From positions 1 through 64,000 of the forward strand of contig JANRJO010000107.1 in the NCBI GenBank assembly GCA_033763935.1: DNA of 64,000 nt. The letters run 5' to 3'. Position 1 is the first letter of the stretch. Each line of letters opens with the position of its first letter. The translations under genes were made by a program, and so were the position numbers. Shown here piece by piece: positions 25,028 to 32,254 of this stretch. The DNA comes from DALYJJ01 sp033763935. Lineage in GTDB: Bacteria; Acidobacteriota; Terriglobia; Bryobacterales; Bryobacteraceae. Below the pieces are notes generated by a model, which saw only the letters and a list, made by a program, of their open reading frames with translations, made no database searches and was not told where the DNA came from.

Positions 25028-27088
25028 ATGGGACACATGCGCCCGCTCCTGGTTCTTCTCTGCGCGGCTTCCGCCTTTGCCGCGCCGTTTTCTCTCGAGC
25101 AAATTCTGGGTTCTGCGTTTCCATCGGAGCTGACGGCAGCGCCGGTGGGGGCGCGGGTGGCGTGGGTCTCCGATGCCCGGGGGGTGCGGAATGTGTGGGT
25201 GGCGGAGGGGCCGGAGTGGCGGGGGCGCGCCGTTACCACTTACAAAGACGACGACGGGCAGGAACTGAGCTCGCTGACGTGGACACCGGACGGCAAGAGC
25301 GTGGTGTACGTGCGCGGGGGTGCGGCGAACCGGGCGGGTGAGATCCCGAACCCGATGCACCGGGTGGAGGGGGCGGAGCAGGCGGTTTGGATAGTGGGTG
25401 CGCAAGGCGGGCAGCCGGTGAAACTGGGCGAGGGGAGCGCGCCGGAGGTGTCGCCGAAGGGGGACCGGGTGGCGTGGCTGAAGGGCGGGGCGGTGTGGTC
25501 GTCGGCGCCGGGGGGCGGCGGGGCGAAGCAATGGTTCAAGACGCGGGGGCGGGTTTCGTATTTGCGGTTCTCGCCGGACGGAGGGCGCGTGGCGTTTGTG
25601 AGTTCACGCGGGGACCATTCGTTTGTGGGTTTGTTTGACGGGGAGCAGGTGCGGTTTTTGGATCCGGGCGTGGATGTGGACGGGGGGCCGATCTGGTCGC
25701 CGGACGGGAAGCGAGTGGCCTTTGTGCGGGTACCGGCGCGGCGGGAACGGTTCGCGTTCGGGCCGGTGCGGGAGGCGGAGCCGTGGTCGATTCGGGTGGT
25801 GGATGCCGCGACGGGGCAGGGGCGGGAGGTATGGCGGGCGCGGCCGGGGCGCGGGAGCGCGCTGTTCTTCCAACTGGCGGTGTTTTTGTGGGGGGCGGGG
25901 GACCGGCTGGTGTTCTCGTGGGAGCGGGAGGGATGGGCGCATCTGTATACGTTGGCGGCGGGCGGCGGGGACGAGTCGGCGTTGACGAAGGGGGCGTTCG
26001 AGGTGGAGTCGGCGGTGCTGTCGGCGGACGGGACGCAGGTCTACTATCAGGCGAATGACGGGGACATCAACCGGCGGCATTTGTTCCGGGTGGGGGTGAA
26101 GGGCGGCAAGCCGGAGTTGCTGACTCCGGGGCGTGGGGTGGAGTGGAGTGCGCAGCCGGCGGCGGATGGGTCGGCGGTAGCGTTTTTGCGGTCGGACGGG
26201 GTGCGGCCGGCGCATCCGGCGGTGCGACTGCCGGGCGGGGAGGTGCGGCCGCTGCAGGCGGGGTCGATTCCGAGTGATTTTCCGTTAGCGGAGTTAGTGG
26301 AGCCGGAGGCGGTGACGTATCCGGCGGCGGACGGGATGACGATTCACGGGCAGTTATTTCTGCCGAAGGGTGCGAAGGCGGGGGACCGGCGGCCGGCGGC
26401 GATTTTCCTGCACGGGGGGTCGCGGCGGCAGATGCTGCTGGGGTGGCACTACTCGCCGTACTATCACAACGCTTACGCGCTGAATCAGTATTTGGCGTCG
26501 CGTGGATATGTGGTGCTGTCCGTGAACTATCGCAGCGGGATCGGGTACGGGATGGAGTTTCGGGAAGCGCTGCAGTATGGGGCGACGGGGGCGAGCGAGT
26601 TTCAGGACGTGCTGGGGGCCGGGTTGTATTTGCGGTCGCGGCCGGAGGTGGACGGGAAGAAGATTGCGTTGTGGGGCGGGTCATATGGCGGGTATTTGAC
26701 AGCGATGGGGTTGTCGCGGGCGTCGGAGCTGTTTGCGGCGGGGGTAGACATACACGGGGTGCACGACTGGAACGAGGTGATCCGGAATTTTGTGCCGGCG
26801 TACGATTCGCTGAAGCGGGCGGCGGCGGCGAAGCTGGCGTTCGACTCGTCGCCGCTGGCGTCGGTGGACGGGTGGCGGTCGCCGGTGCTGTTGATACACG
26901 GGGACGATGACCGGAACGTGCCGTTCAGCGAGACGACGAGCCTAGTAGAGGAGCTGCGGAAGCGGGGCGTACCGCACGAGCTGCTGGTGTTTCCAGACGA
27001 GGTTCACAGCTTTCTGCGCCACGAGAGCTGGGTGCGGGCGTTTCGGGCGGCGGAGGGATTCCTGGAGCGGCACCTGAGGAGTCAGTGA
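25028..27088 (+). CDS. S9-family secreted peptidase (prolyl oligopeptidase/DPP type)
   Basis: The 686-residue protein has a signal peptide (MGHMRPLLVLLCAASAFA), a WD40/TolB-like propeller with SPDG-type motifs (about 40-420), and an alpha/beta hydrolase domain. The catalytic serine is in GGSYGGYL (near 554), Asp in HGDDDRNVPF (near 624) and His in DEVHSFLRHES (near 655). It probably cleaves short peptides outside the cytoplasm. Start codons at 25028 and 25037 are both possible. The gene is followed 1 bp later by an SDR gene, so they may be co-transcribed. Confidence 0.9.
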   Translation: MGHMRPLLVLLCAASAFAAPFSLEQILGSAFPSELTAAPVGARVAWVSDARGVRNVWVAEGPEWRGRAVTTYKDDDGQELSSLTWTPDGKSVVYVRGGAANRAGEIPNPMHRVEGAEQAVWIVGAQGGQPVKLGEGSAPEVSPKGDRVAWLKGGAVWSSAPGGGGAKQWFKTRGRVSYLRFSPDGGRVAFVSSRGDHSFVGLFDGEQVRFLDPGVDVDGGPIWSPDGKRVAFVRVPARRERFAFGPVREAEPWSIRVVDAATGQGREVWRARPGRGSALFFQLAVFLWGAGDRLVFSWEREGWAHLYTLAAGGGDESALTKGAFEVESAVLSADGTQVYYQANDGDINRRHLFRVGVKGGKPELLTPGRGVEWSAQPAADGSAVAFLRSDGVRPAHPAVRLPGGEVRPLQAGSIPSDFPLAELVEPEAVTYPAADGMTIHGQLFLPKGAKAGDRRPAAIFLHGGSRRQMLLGWHYSPYYHNAYALNQYLASRGYVVLSVNYRSGIGYGMEFREALQYGATGASEFQDVLGAGLYLRSRPEVDGKKIALWGGSYGGYLTAMGLSRASELFAAGVDIHGVHDWNEVIRNFVPAYDSLKRAAAAKLAFDSSPLASVDGWRSPVLLIHGDDDRNVPFSETTSLVEELRKRGVPHELLVFPDEVHSFLRHESWVRAFRAAEGFLERHLRSQ

Positions 27089-27089
27089 G

Positions 27090-27773
27090 ATGGCTGAGAT
27101 ATTTGTGACGGGAGGGACGGGGTTTGTGGGGCGGCGGCTGATTCGGGCGCTGCTGGACCGCGGGCACCGGGTGCGGGCGCTGGTGCGGGCGGGTTCGGAG
27201 GAGCGGCTGCCGGAGGGGAGCGTAGCGGTTACGGGGAACGCCTTAGATGCGGCTACGTTTCGGGAGCAGGTGGCGCCGGCGCGGGTGTTTGTGCACTTGG
27301 TGGGAGCGGCGCATCCCTCGCCTTGGAAGGAGAAGGAGTTCCGGCGGATCGATTTGGCTTCGTTGAAGGCGTCGGTGGAGGCGGCGAAGGCGGCGGGGAT
27401 TGAGCAGTTCGTTTTTGTGAGTGTGGCGATGCCGGCGCCGGTGATGAAGGCGTATATCCGAGTGCGGCAGGAGTGTGAAGAGATTCTGCGGGAATCGGGG
27501 ATACCGGCGACGATTTTGCGGCCGTGGTACGTGCTGGGGCCGGGGCGGCGGTGGCCGGAGCTGTTGAAGCCGATTTACGCGCTGCTCGAATCGATGAAGA
27601 GCACGCGGGAGACGGCGCTGCGGCTGGCGATGGTGGAGATTGAGGAGATGGTGACGGCGCTGGTGCTGGCGAGTGAGCATCCGGCGGTGGAGGGGTGGCG
27701 GGAGATCGATGCGCAGGCGATCCGGCGGCTGCGGCGGGCGCGGCGGTTGAAGGCGAAGGCGGCTGGGGGGTAG
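27090..27773 (+). CDS. atypical SDR / NAD(P)-binding epimerase-like protein
   Basis: The 227-residue protein has the Rossmann motif TGGTGFVGRRLIRALLDRGH (8-27) and a VRALVRAGSEERLP basic patch suggesting NADP. The segment GIEQFVFVSVAMP and the late LRPWYVLGPG fit the atypical/NmrA-like SDR group. The usual catalytic YxxxK tyrosine is not obvious, although AYIRVRQECEE may fill that position. The reaction is unknown. It lies between the peptidase gene and the TauE-like gene with gaps of one base on each side, suggesting one operon. Confidence 0.82.
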   Translation: MAEIFVTGGTGFVGRRLIRALLDRGHRVRALVRAGSEERLPEGSVAVTGNALDAATFREQVAPARVFVHLVGAAHPSPWKEKEFRRIDLASLKASVEAAKAAGIEQFVFVSVAMPAPVMKAYIRVRQECEEILRESGIPATILRPWYVLGPGRRWPELLKPIYALLESMKSTRETALRLAMVEIEEMVTALVLASEHPAVEGWREIDAQAIRRLRRARRLKAKAAGG

Positions 27774-27774
27774 C

Positions 27775-28146
27775 ATGGCCGGGATGACTTACCTCATGCT
27801 CCTGGCGATCGGGTTGGTGGCGGGTGTGTTTGCGGGGATGTTCGGAATAGGTGGCGGGCTGGTGATTGTGCCGGCGCTGCTGTTCCTGATGAAGATGCCG
27901 GAGTTACAGGCGATTGGGACGAGTTTGGCGGCGCTGATTCCGCCGGTGGGTTTGCTGGGTGCGTTTGCTTACTACCGGGCGGGGCACATTAACATCAAAT
28001 ACGCGGTGCTGATTGCGCTGGGGCTGTTCGTCGGGGCGTATTTCGGCGCGAAGATCGTGTTGGGGCTGCCGCCGGTGACGATCCGGCGGATCTACGCGGG
28101 ATTCCTGCTGTTGATCGCGGGGCGGATGCTGCTGTTCGGCAAGTGA
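27775..28146 (+). CDS. TauE/SafE-type half-length membrane transporter
   Basis: The 123-residue protein has four probable transmembrane helices and the family signature GMFGIGGGLVIVPALLF (about 22-38). Full TauE/SafE anion exporters have about 250 residues and two such halves, so this half-size form must pair with itself or another half. Export of sulfur-containing anions is known for the family; the substrate here is unknown. ATG 27775 is used; ATG 27784 is also possible. Confidence 0.8.
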   Translation: MAGMTYLMLLAIGLVAGVFAGMFGIGGGLVIVPALLFLMKMPELQAIGTSLAALIPPVGLLGAFAYYRAGHINIKYAVLIALGLFVGAYFGAKIVLGLPPVTIRRIYAGFLLLIAGRMLLFGK

Positions 28147-28150
28147 GCCG

Positions 28151-28639
28151 TTACTGGAGCAGGCGCAGGGCGATCTGGTCGCTGGTGTCGGCCTCGGCGA
28201 GGTTTCGCGTGTTGAAGATAGACGCGGAAGCGGGCAGTTTTCCGACCTCGCCGCCTTCTTCGATGGTCATCTCGTGTTCGACCCAGTTGGAGAGCGGGAT
28301 GTTACGGAAGTAGAGGCGCTCCTGGAGGACCATGGCTTTGCGGGCGGCGCCGGAAGCCTTGTTCTCCTTTAAGTAATGCCGTTCTTCGACGCGGAACTCG
28401 CCCAGGAACTTGTCAAAGGATTGGCGGCGGACCGACTCTTCAGCGGCGCGGACGCGCTCTTCGACGACCTGCTGGTGGTACTTGACGAGGGCGTTGGCTT
28501 CGGCGAGCGCTTCGCGCTCCTTGGCCACGGCGACCTCCATGCGAGCCTGCATGACATAGAACGACAGCAGGGCTGATCCTGCCGCGATGAACAGGGGCAG
28601 GAGGATCCAAAGCAATGCGGACAGGTTTCCGTTCTCCAT
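28151..28639 (-). CDS. membrane-anchored coiled-coil protein
   Basis: The 162-residue protein has one N-terminal transmembrane helix (LLWILLPLFIAAGSALLSFY, about 9-28). A charged coiled coil follows (VAVAKEREALAEANALVKYH, to about residue 85), then a compact C-terminal part (ERHYLKENKASG, LQERLYFRNIPLSNWVEHEM). Similar proteins occur in Acidobacteria with no known function. It may scaffold an envelope complex. It is convergent with the TauE-like gene and precedes the anion permease on the same strand. Confidence 0.7.
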   Translation of the reverse strand: MENGNLSALLWILLPLFIAAGSALLSFYVMQARMEVAVAKEREALAEANALVKYHQQVVEERVRAAEESVRRQSFDKFLGEFRVEERHYLKENKASGAARKAMVLQERLYFRNIPLSNWVEHEMTIEEGGEVGKLPASASIFNTRNLAEADTSDQIALRLLQ

Positions 28640-28679
28640 CGTCGACCTACGGATAGATCGGCGGCACGGGTACGGTTCT

Positions 28680-29900
28680 TTAGGGCTGACGGAGCCACAT
28701 CAGCCAGAGTGTGCCGGCGGCGGTGGTAAGGAGGGTGAGGGGCAGGCCGACCAGCGCATATTCAAGAAAAGAAATCACAATGCCGTGGCGGCGGGCGCGC
28801 TCGACGACGATGAGATTGGCCACCGAGCCGAGGATGGTGAGGTTACCGGCGAGGGTGGAGGACATGGCTATGACCAGCCAGGCGCCGGCGGGATCGGGGA
28901 GGGCAGGCACGATGGGGCGGAAGAGGAGAACGGCGGGGACGTTGCTGACGAGGTTGGAGAGGACGGCGGAGACGGCGGCGAGGACGGGCACCTGCTGGAC
29001 CCCGGTTGAGGCGAGCTGGTGCAGGTAGGGGGAGGCGGCGGAGCGCTCGAGGCCGCGGACGACGACGAAGAGGCCGGCGAAGAGCACGAGGAGGGGCCAG
29101 TCGATCTGGCGGTAGATCTTTTCCGGTTTGATGCGGCGAGTGACGAGGAGGAGGGCGCCGGCGGTGAGGGAGGTTTCGGCCAGGGGGAGGCCGGCGAAGA
29201 AGGCGACGACGAGGGCGAGGGAGACGGTGAGGGACTTGGCGAGGAGGGGGCGATGAACGCGCGGGGAGGGGAGGGCGGGGTGCGCGGGGACGTTGCGGCG
29301 GAACTCGGAGCGGTAGACGAGCGCGATGAGGACCGCGGTGGCGAGCAGGGAGAAGAGGGCGACGGGGGCGAGGGCGGCGGCGAACTCGCGATAGGACAGG
29401 CCGGAGAGGTTGCCGATGATCATGTTTTGGGGGTTGCCGGTGATGGTGGCGACGGAGCCGGCGTTGGCGGCCATGGCGACGGCGAGGAGGTAGGGGACGG
29501 GGTTGCGGCGGAGGGCGGCGGCGATTTCGATGACGAGGGGGGCGAGGATGAGGCAGACGGTGTCGTTGACGTAGAGGGCGGAGAGGAGGCCGGAGACGGC
29601 GACGACGGCGGCGAGGAGGGAGCGGGGGGCGTGAGCGTGGCGGAGGGCCCAGGTGGCGACGAGGCGGAAGAAGCCGGCGAGGCGGAGGTTGGCGATGACG
29701 ATCATCATGCCGGTGAGGAGGGCGAGGGTGCGGAAGTCGATGGCGGCGAGGGCGTCGTTGAAGGAGAGGACGCCGGTGGCGAGCATGAGGGCGGCGCCGA
29801 GGAGGGCGGCGCCGGTGCGGTCGAGGCGGAAGCGGGGGAGGCCGCCGAAGGCGACGACGGTATAGGTGAGAAGGAAGATGAGGAGCGGGGTCATTTTCAA
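28680..29900 (-). CDS. ArsB/NhaD (SLC13-like) ion permease
   Basis: The 406-residue membrane protein has about ten to twelve helices. Signature stretches include LYVNDTVCLILAPLVIEIAA and ITGNPQNMIIGNLSGLSYRE in the first half, and NLVSNVPAVLLFRP and SSTLAGNLTILGSVANLIVV in the second. The paired TGNPQN and NLTILGSVAN hairpins mark the ion-transporter superfamily that includes ArsB, NhaD and citrate/sulfate carriers. The substrate cannot be told from sequence alone. It could be arsenite, given the ArsR regulator elsewhere in the window, but nothing links the two directly. Confidence 0.85.
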   Translation of the reverse strand: MKMTPLLIFLLTYTVVAFGGLPRFRLDRTGAALLGAALMLATGVLSFNDALAAIDFRTLALLTGMMIVIANLRLAGFFRLVATWALRHAHAPRSLLAAVVAVSGLLSALYVNDTVCLILAPLVIEIAAALRRNPVPYLLAVAMAANAGSVATITGNPQNMIIGNLSGLSYREFAAALAPVALFSLLATAVLIALVYRSEFRRNVPAHPALPSPRVHRPLLAKSLTVSLALVVAFFAGLPLAETSLTAGALLLVTRRIKPEKIYRQIDWPLLVLFAGLFVVVRGLERSAASPYLHQLASTGVQQVPVLAAVSAVLSNLVSNVPAVLLFRPIVPALPDPAGAWLVIAMSSTLAGNLTILGSVANLIVVERARRHGIVISFLEYALVGLPLTLLTTAAGTLWLMWLRQP

Positions 29901-30033
29901 TCTGACCGGCGAACCGGGGCATCGCGGACAATCCGGTGACTTTGATATTGTAAGCGGAGGATTTGGCGATTTGGTACAATTTAAGGTCCAGTTGTCTTAA
30001 TATGTACCGAATCGTCCCGGGAGGGTTTACTGA

Positions 30034-32214
30034 ATGTTATTCCTGCTGCAGGATGTTGACGCCGCACTAGGGGGGACCTATCTCTCCGTTGTGCTCGGCA
30101 TCAGCGTGCTGTCTCTCGTCATCGCCGCGATGTTCTCGAAATACGTCATCGCGCAGGATACGGGCACGGCGCAGATGCAGAAGATCTCAAATGCCATCAA
30201 GGCCGGCGCGGAAGCCTTTCTCCGCCGGCAGAACCGAACCATTGTCGCGTTGTCGATCGTGCTGGCGCTGATCATCTACCTTGGCTACTTTTTCGGCAAG
30301 GGTGACAGCGGGCTTGCGGTTCGCATGACGATTTCGTTCGTGTTGGGAGCGTTGTGCTCGCTGGCGGCGGGCTTCAGCGGCATGTGGGTTTCGATCCGCA
30401 CGAACATTCGCGTGGCGTCGGCGGCGCGGAGCAGCCTGAACAAGGCGCTGCAGATCGCGCTGCGCGGCGGCGCGGTGACGGGTTTGAGCGTGGTGGCGCT
30501 TTCGCTGCTGGGTGTGGGAATCCTGTTCTACTTCTTCGGCGGGTTGGACAACCCGCGTTCCGTGCCGGGGCAGATTGTGGCCTTCGGCTTCGGCGCGAGC
30601 TTCGTGGCGCTGTTCGCGCAGTTGGGCGGCGGCATTTATACGAAAGCGGCGGATGTGGGCGCGGACCTGGTAGGGAAGGTAGAGGCGGGGATTCCGGAAG
30701 ACGACCCGCGGAACCCGGCGGTGATCGCGGACCTGGTGGGCGACAACGTGGGGGACTGCGCCGGCCGCGGCGCCGACCTGTTCGAGTCGACGGCGGCGGA
30801 GAACATCGGCGCGATGATTCTCGGCGTGTCGCTTTATCCGGTGTTCGGGTTGAAGGGCATCATGTTCCCGCTGCTGGCGCGCGCGTTCGGTCTTGTCGCG
30901 TCGATTGTGGGCGTGATGACGGTGAGCACGAAGGAAGACGAGGATCCGATGAACGCTTTGAACCGCGGTTACTACGTGACCACGGCGCTGGCGCTGGCGG
31001 GCTTCTATGCGGCGGTGCAGATGCTGCTGGGCGGCAACATGATGCTGTTCCTGGCTGGCGTGGTGGGTATTGTGACGAGCTTCCTGTTCGTCTACATCAC
31101 GCAATACTACACGGAGTACAAGTACCGGCCGGTGAGGGAGATTGCGGAAAGCTGCAAGACGGGGCCAGCGACGACCATCATCACCGGCTTCGCGGTGGGC
31201 CTGGAGTGCACGGCGCTGCCGATTCTGGTGATCGGCGCGGCGATTCTGGGCGCTTATTACCTGGGCCAGGCGGCCGGGCTGCCGGGCGTTTCGGCGGAAG
31301 CGGCGGGCCTGTACGGGACGGCGATTGCGACGATGGGTATGCTCTCGACGGCGGCGTACATTCTGGCGATGGACACCTTCGGGCCGATCACGGACAACGC
31401 GGGCGGCATTATTGAAATGTCGAAGCAGCCGGAAGAGATTCGCAACCGGACGGACCGTCTGGATTCGGTAGGCAACACGACGAAGGCATTGACGAAGGGC
31501 TACGCGGTGGGGAGCGCGGCGCTGGCGGCGTTCCTGCTGTTCTCGGCTTACATCGACGAAGTAAAGATTGCGTTGGGGAGCCTGCGCGGGCTGACGCCGG
31601 ACCAGGCGCTGGCGCAGATTCCGTTCAGCGTGGATATCGGGCACGTGCCGGTTTTCGTGGGCGCGCTGCTCGGTGCGATGCTGGTGTTCCTGTTCAGCTC
31701 GCTGGCGATTCGCGCGGTGGGCAAGGCGGCGCAGACGGTGATTGAAGAAGTGCGACGGCAGTTCCGCGCGAACAAGGGCATCATGGAAGGCACGTCGGAT
31801 CCGGACTACGGCGCCTGCGTGGACATCGTGACGAAGGGCGCCTTGAAGGCGATGGTGCTGCCGGGCATTTTGCCGGTGGTAGGACCGGTGGCGATCGGGC
31901 TGCTGTTCCGGAACTTCCACTCGCACGGGGACACGCCTGTGGGCGCGGCCTCGGTGGCGGCGTTCCTGATGGTCGGGACGATCGCGGGCATCCTGCTGGC
32001 GCTGCTGATGAACAACGGCGGCGGCGCGTGGGACAACGCGAAGAAGTACATCGAGACCGGCGTGCTGGGCGGGAAGGGTTCGGATGCGCACAAGGCGTCG
32101 GTGGTAGGCGACACGGTGGGCGATCCGTTCAAAGATACGGCGGGTCCTTCGCTGCACGTGCTGATCAAGCTGCTGAGCACGATCACGCTGGTAGCGGCGC
32201 CGCTGTTCATCTAG
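30034..32214 (+). CDS. hppA: K+-independent H+-translocating membrane pyrophosphatase
   Basis: The 726-residue protein has about 16 transmembrane helices. The substrate-binding loop DVGADLVGKVEAG and the next motif DDPRNPAVIADLVGDNVGDC are canonical. The sequence GNTTKALTKGYAVGSAAL carries Lys where K+-dependent enzymes carry Ala (GNTTAA), so this is the K+-independent, proton-pumping type. It uses pyrophosphate hydrolysis to energise the membrane. The start ATG 30034 has GGGAGG 9 nt upstream, and a TACAAT sequence at 29975 may be the -10. A strong hairpin lies 15 nt after the stop. Confidence 0.95.
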   Translation: MLFLLQDVDAALGGTYLSVVLGISVLSLVIAAMFSKYVIAQDTGTAQMQKISNAIKAGAEAFLRRQNRTIVALSIVLALIIYLGYFFGKGDSGLAVRMTISFVLGALCSLAAGFSGMWVSIRTNIRVASAARSSLNKALQIALRGGAVTGLSVVALSLLGVGILFYFFGGLDNPRSVPGQIVAFGFGASFVALFAQLGGGIYTKAADVGADLVGKVEAGIPEDDPRNPAVIADLVGDNVGDCAGRGADLFESTAAENIGAMILGVSLYPVFGLKGIMFPLLARAFGLVASIVGVMTVSTKEDEDPMNALNRGYYVTTALALAGFYAAVQMLLGGNMMLFLAGVVGIVTSFLFVYITQYYTEYKYRPVREIAESCKTGPATTIITGFAVGLECTALPILVIGAAILGAYYLGQAAGLPGVSAEAAGLYGTAIATMGMLSTAAYILAMDTFGPITDNAGGIIEMSKQPEEIRNRTDRLDSVGNTTKALTKGYAVGSAALAAFLLFSAYIDEVKIALGSLRGLTPDQALAQIPFSVDIGHVPVFVGALLGAMLVFLFSSLAIRAVGKAAQTVIEEVRRQFRANKGIMEGTSDPDYGACVDIVTKGALKAMVLPGILPVVGPVAIGLLFRNFHSHGDTPVGAASVAAFLMVGTIAGILLALLMNNGGGAWDNAKKYIETGVLGGKGSDAHKASVVGDTVGDPFKDTAGPSLHVLIKLLSTITLVAAPLFI

Positions 32215-32229
32215 CTGGTTTGTTAGAGT

Positions 32230-32251
32230 GGGGGACGGGAAACCGTCCCCC
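32230..32251 (+). terminator. perfect 9-bp hairpin with GAAA loop after hppA
   Basis: GGGGGACGG and CCGTCCCCC form a perfect stem around a GAAA (GNRA) tetraloop. It lies 15 nt after the hppA stop. No U-tract follows, so it may act as a transcript-end stabiliser or an RNA element rather than a classical intrinsic terminator. Confidence 0.6.
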
Positions 32252-32254
32252 TAC

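Noticed and set aside
29942..29980. TTGATA with TACAAT before hppA as a sigma-70 promoter
   Set aside because: The spacing of 27 bp is far from the 16-18 bp optimum. Only TACAAT remains as a weak -10 candidate.
30187..32157. 656-residue minus-strand frame opposite hppA
   Set aside because: It is Arg/His/Gln-rich low-complexity sequence, fully explained as the antisense of the pyrophosphatase gene.
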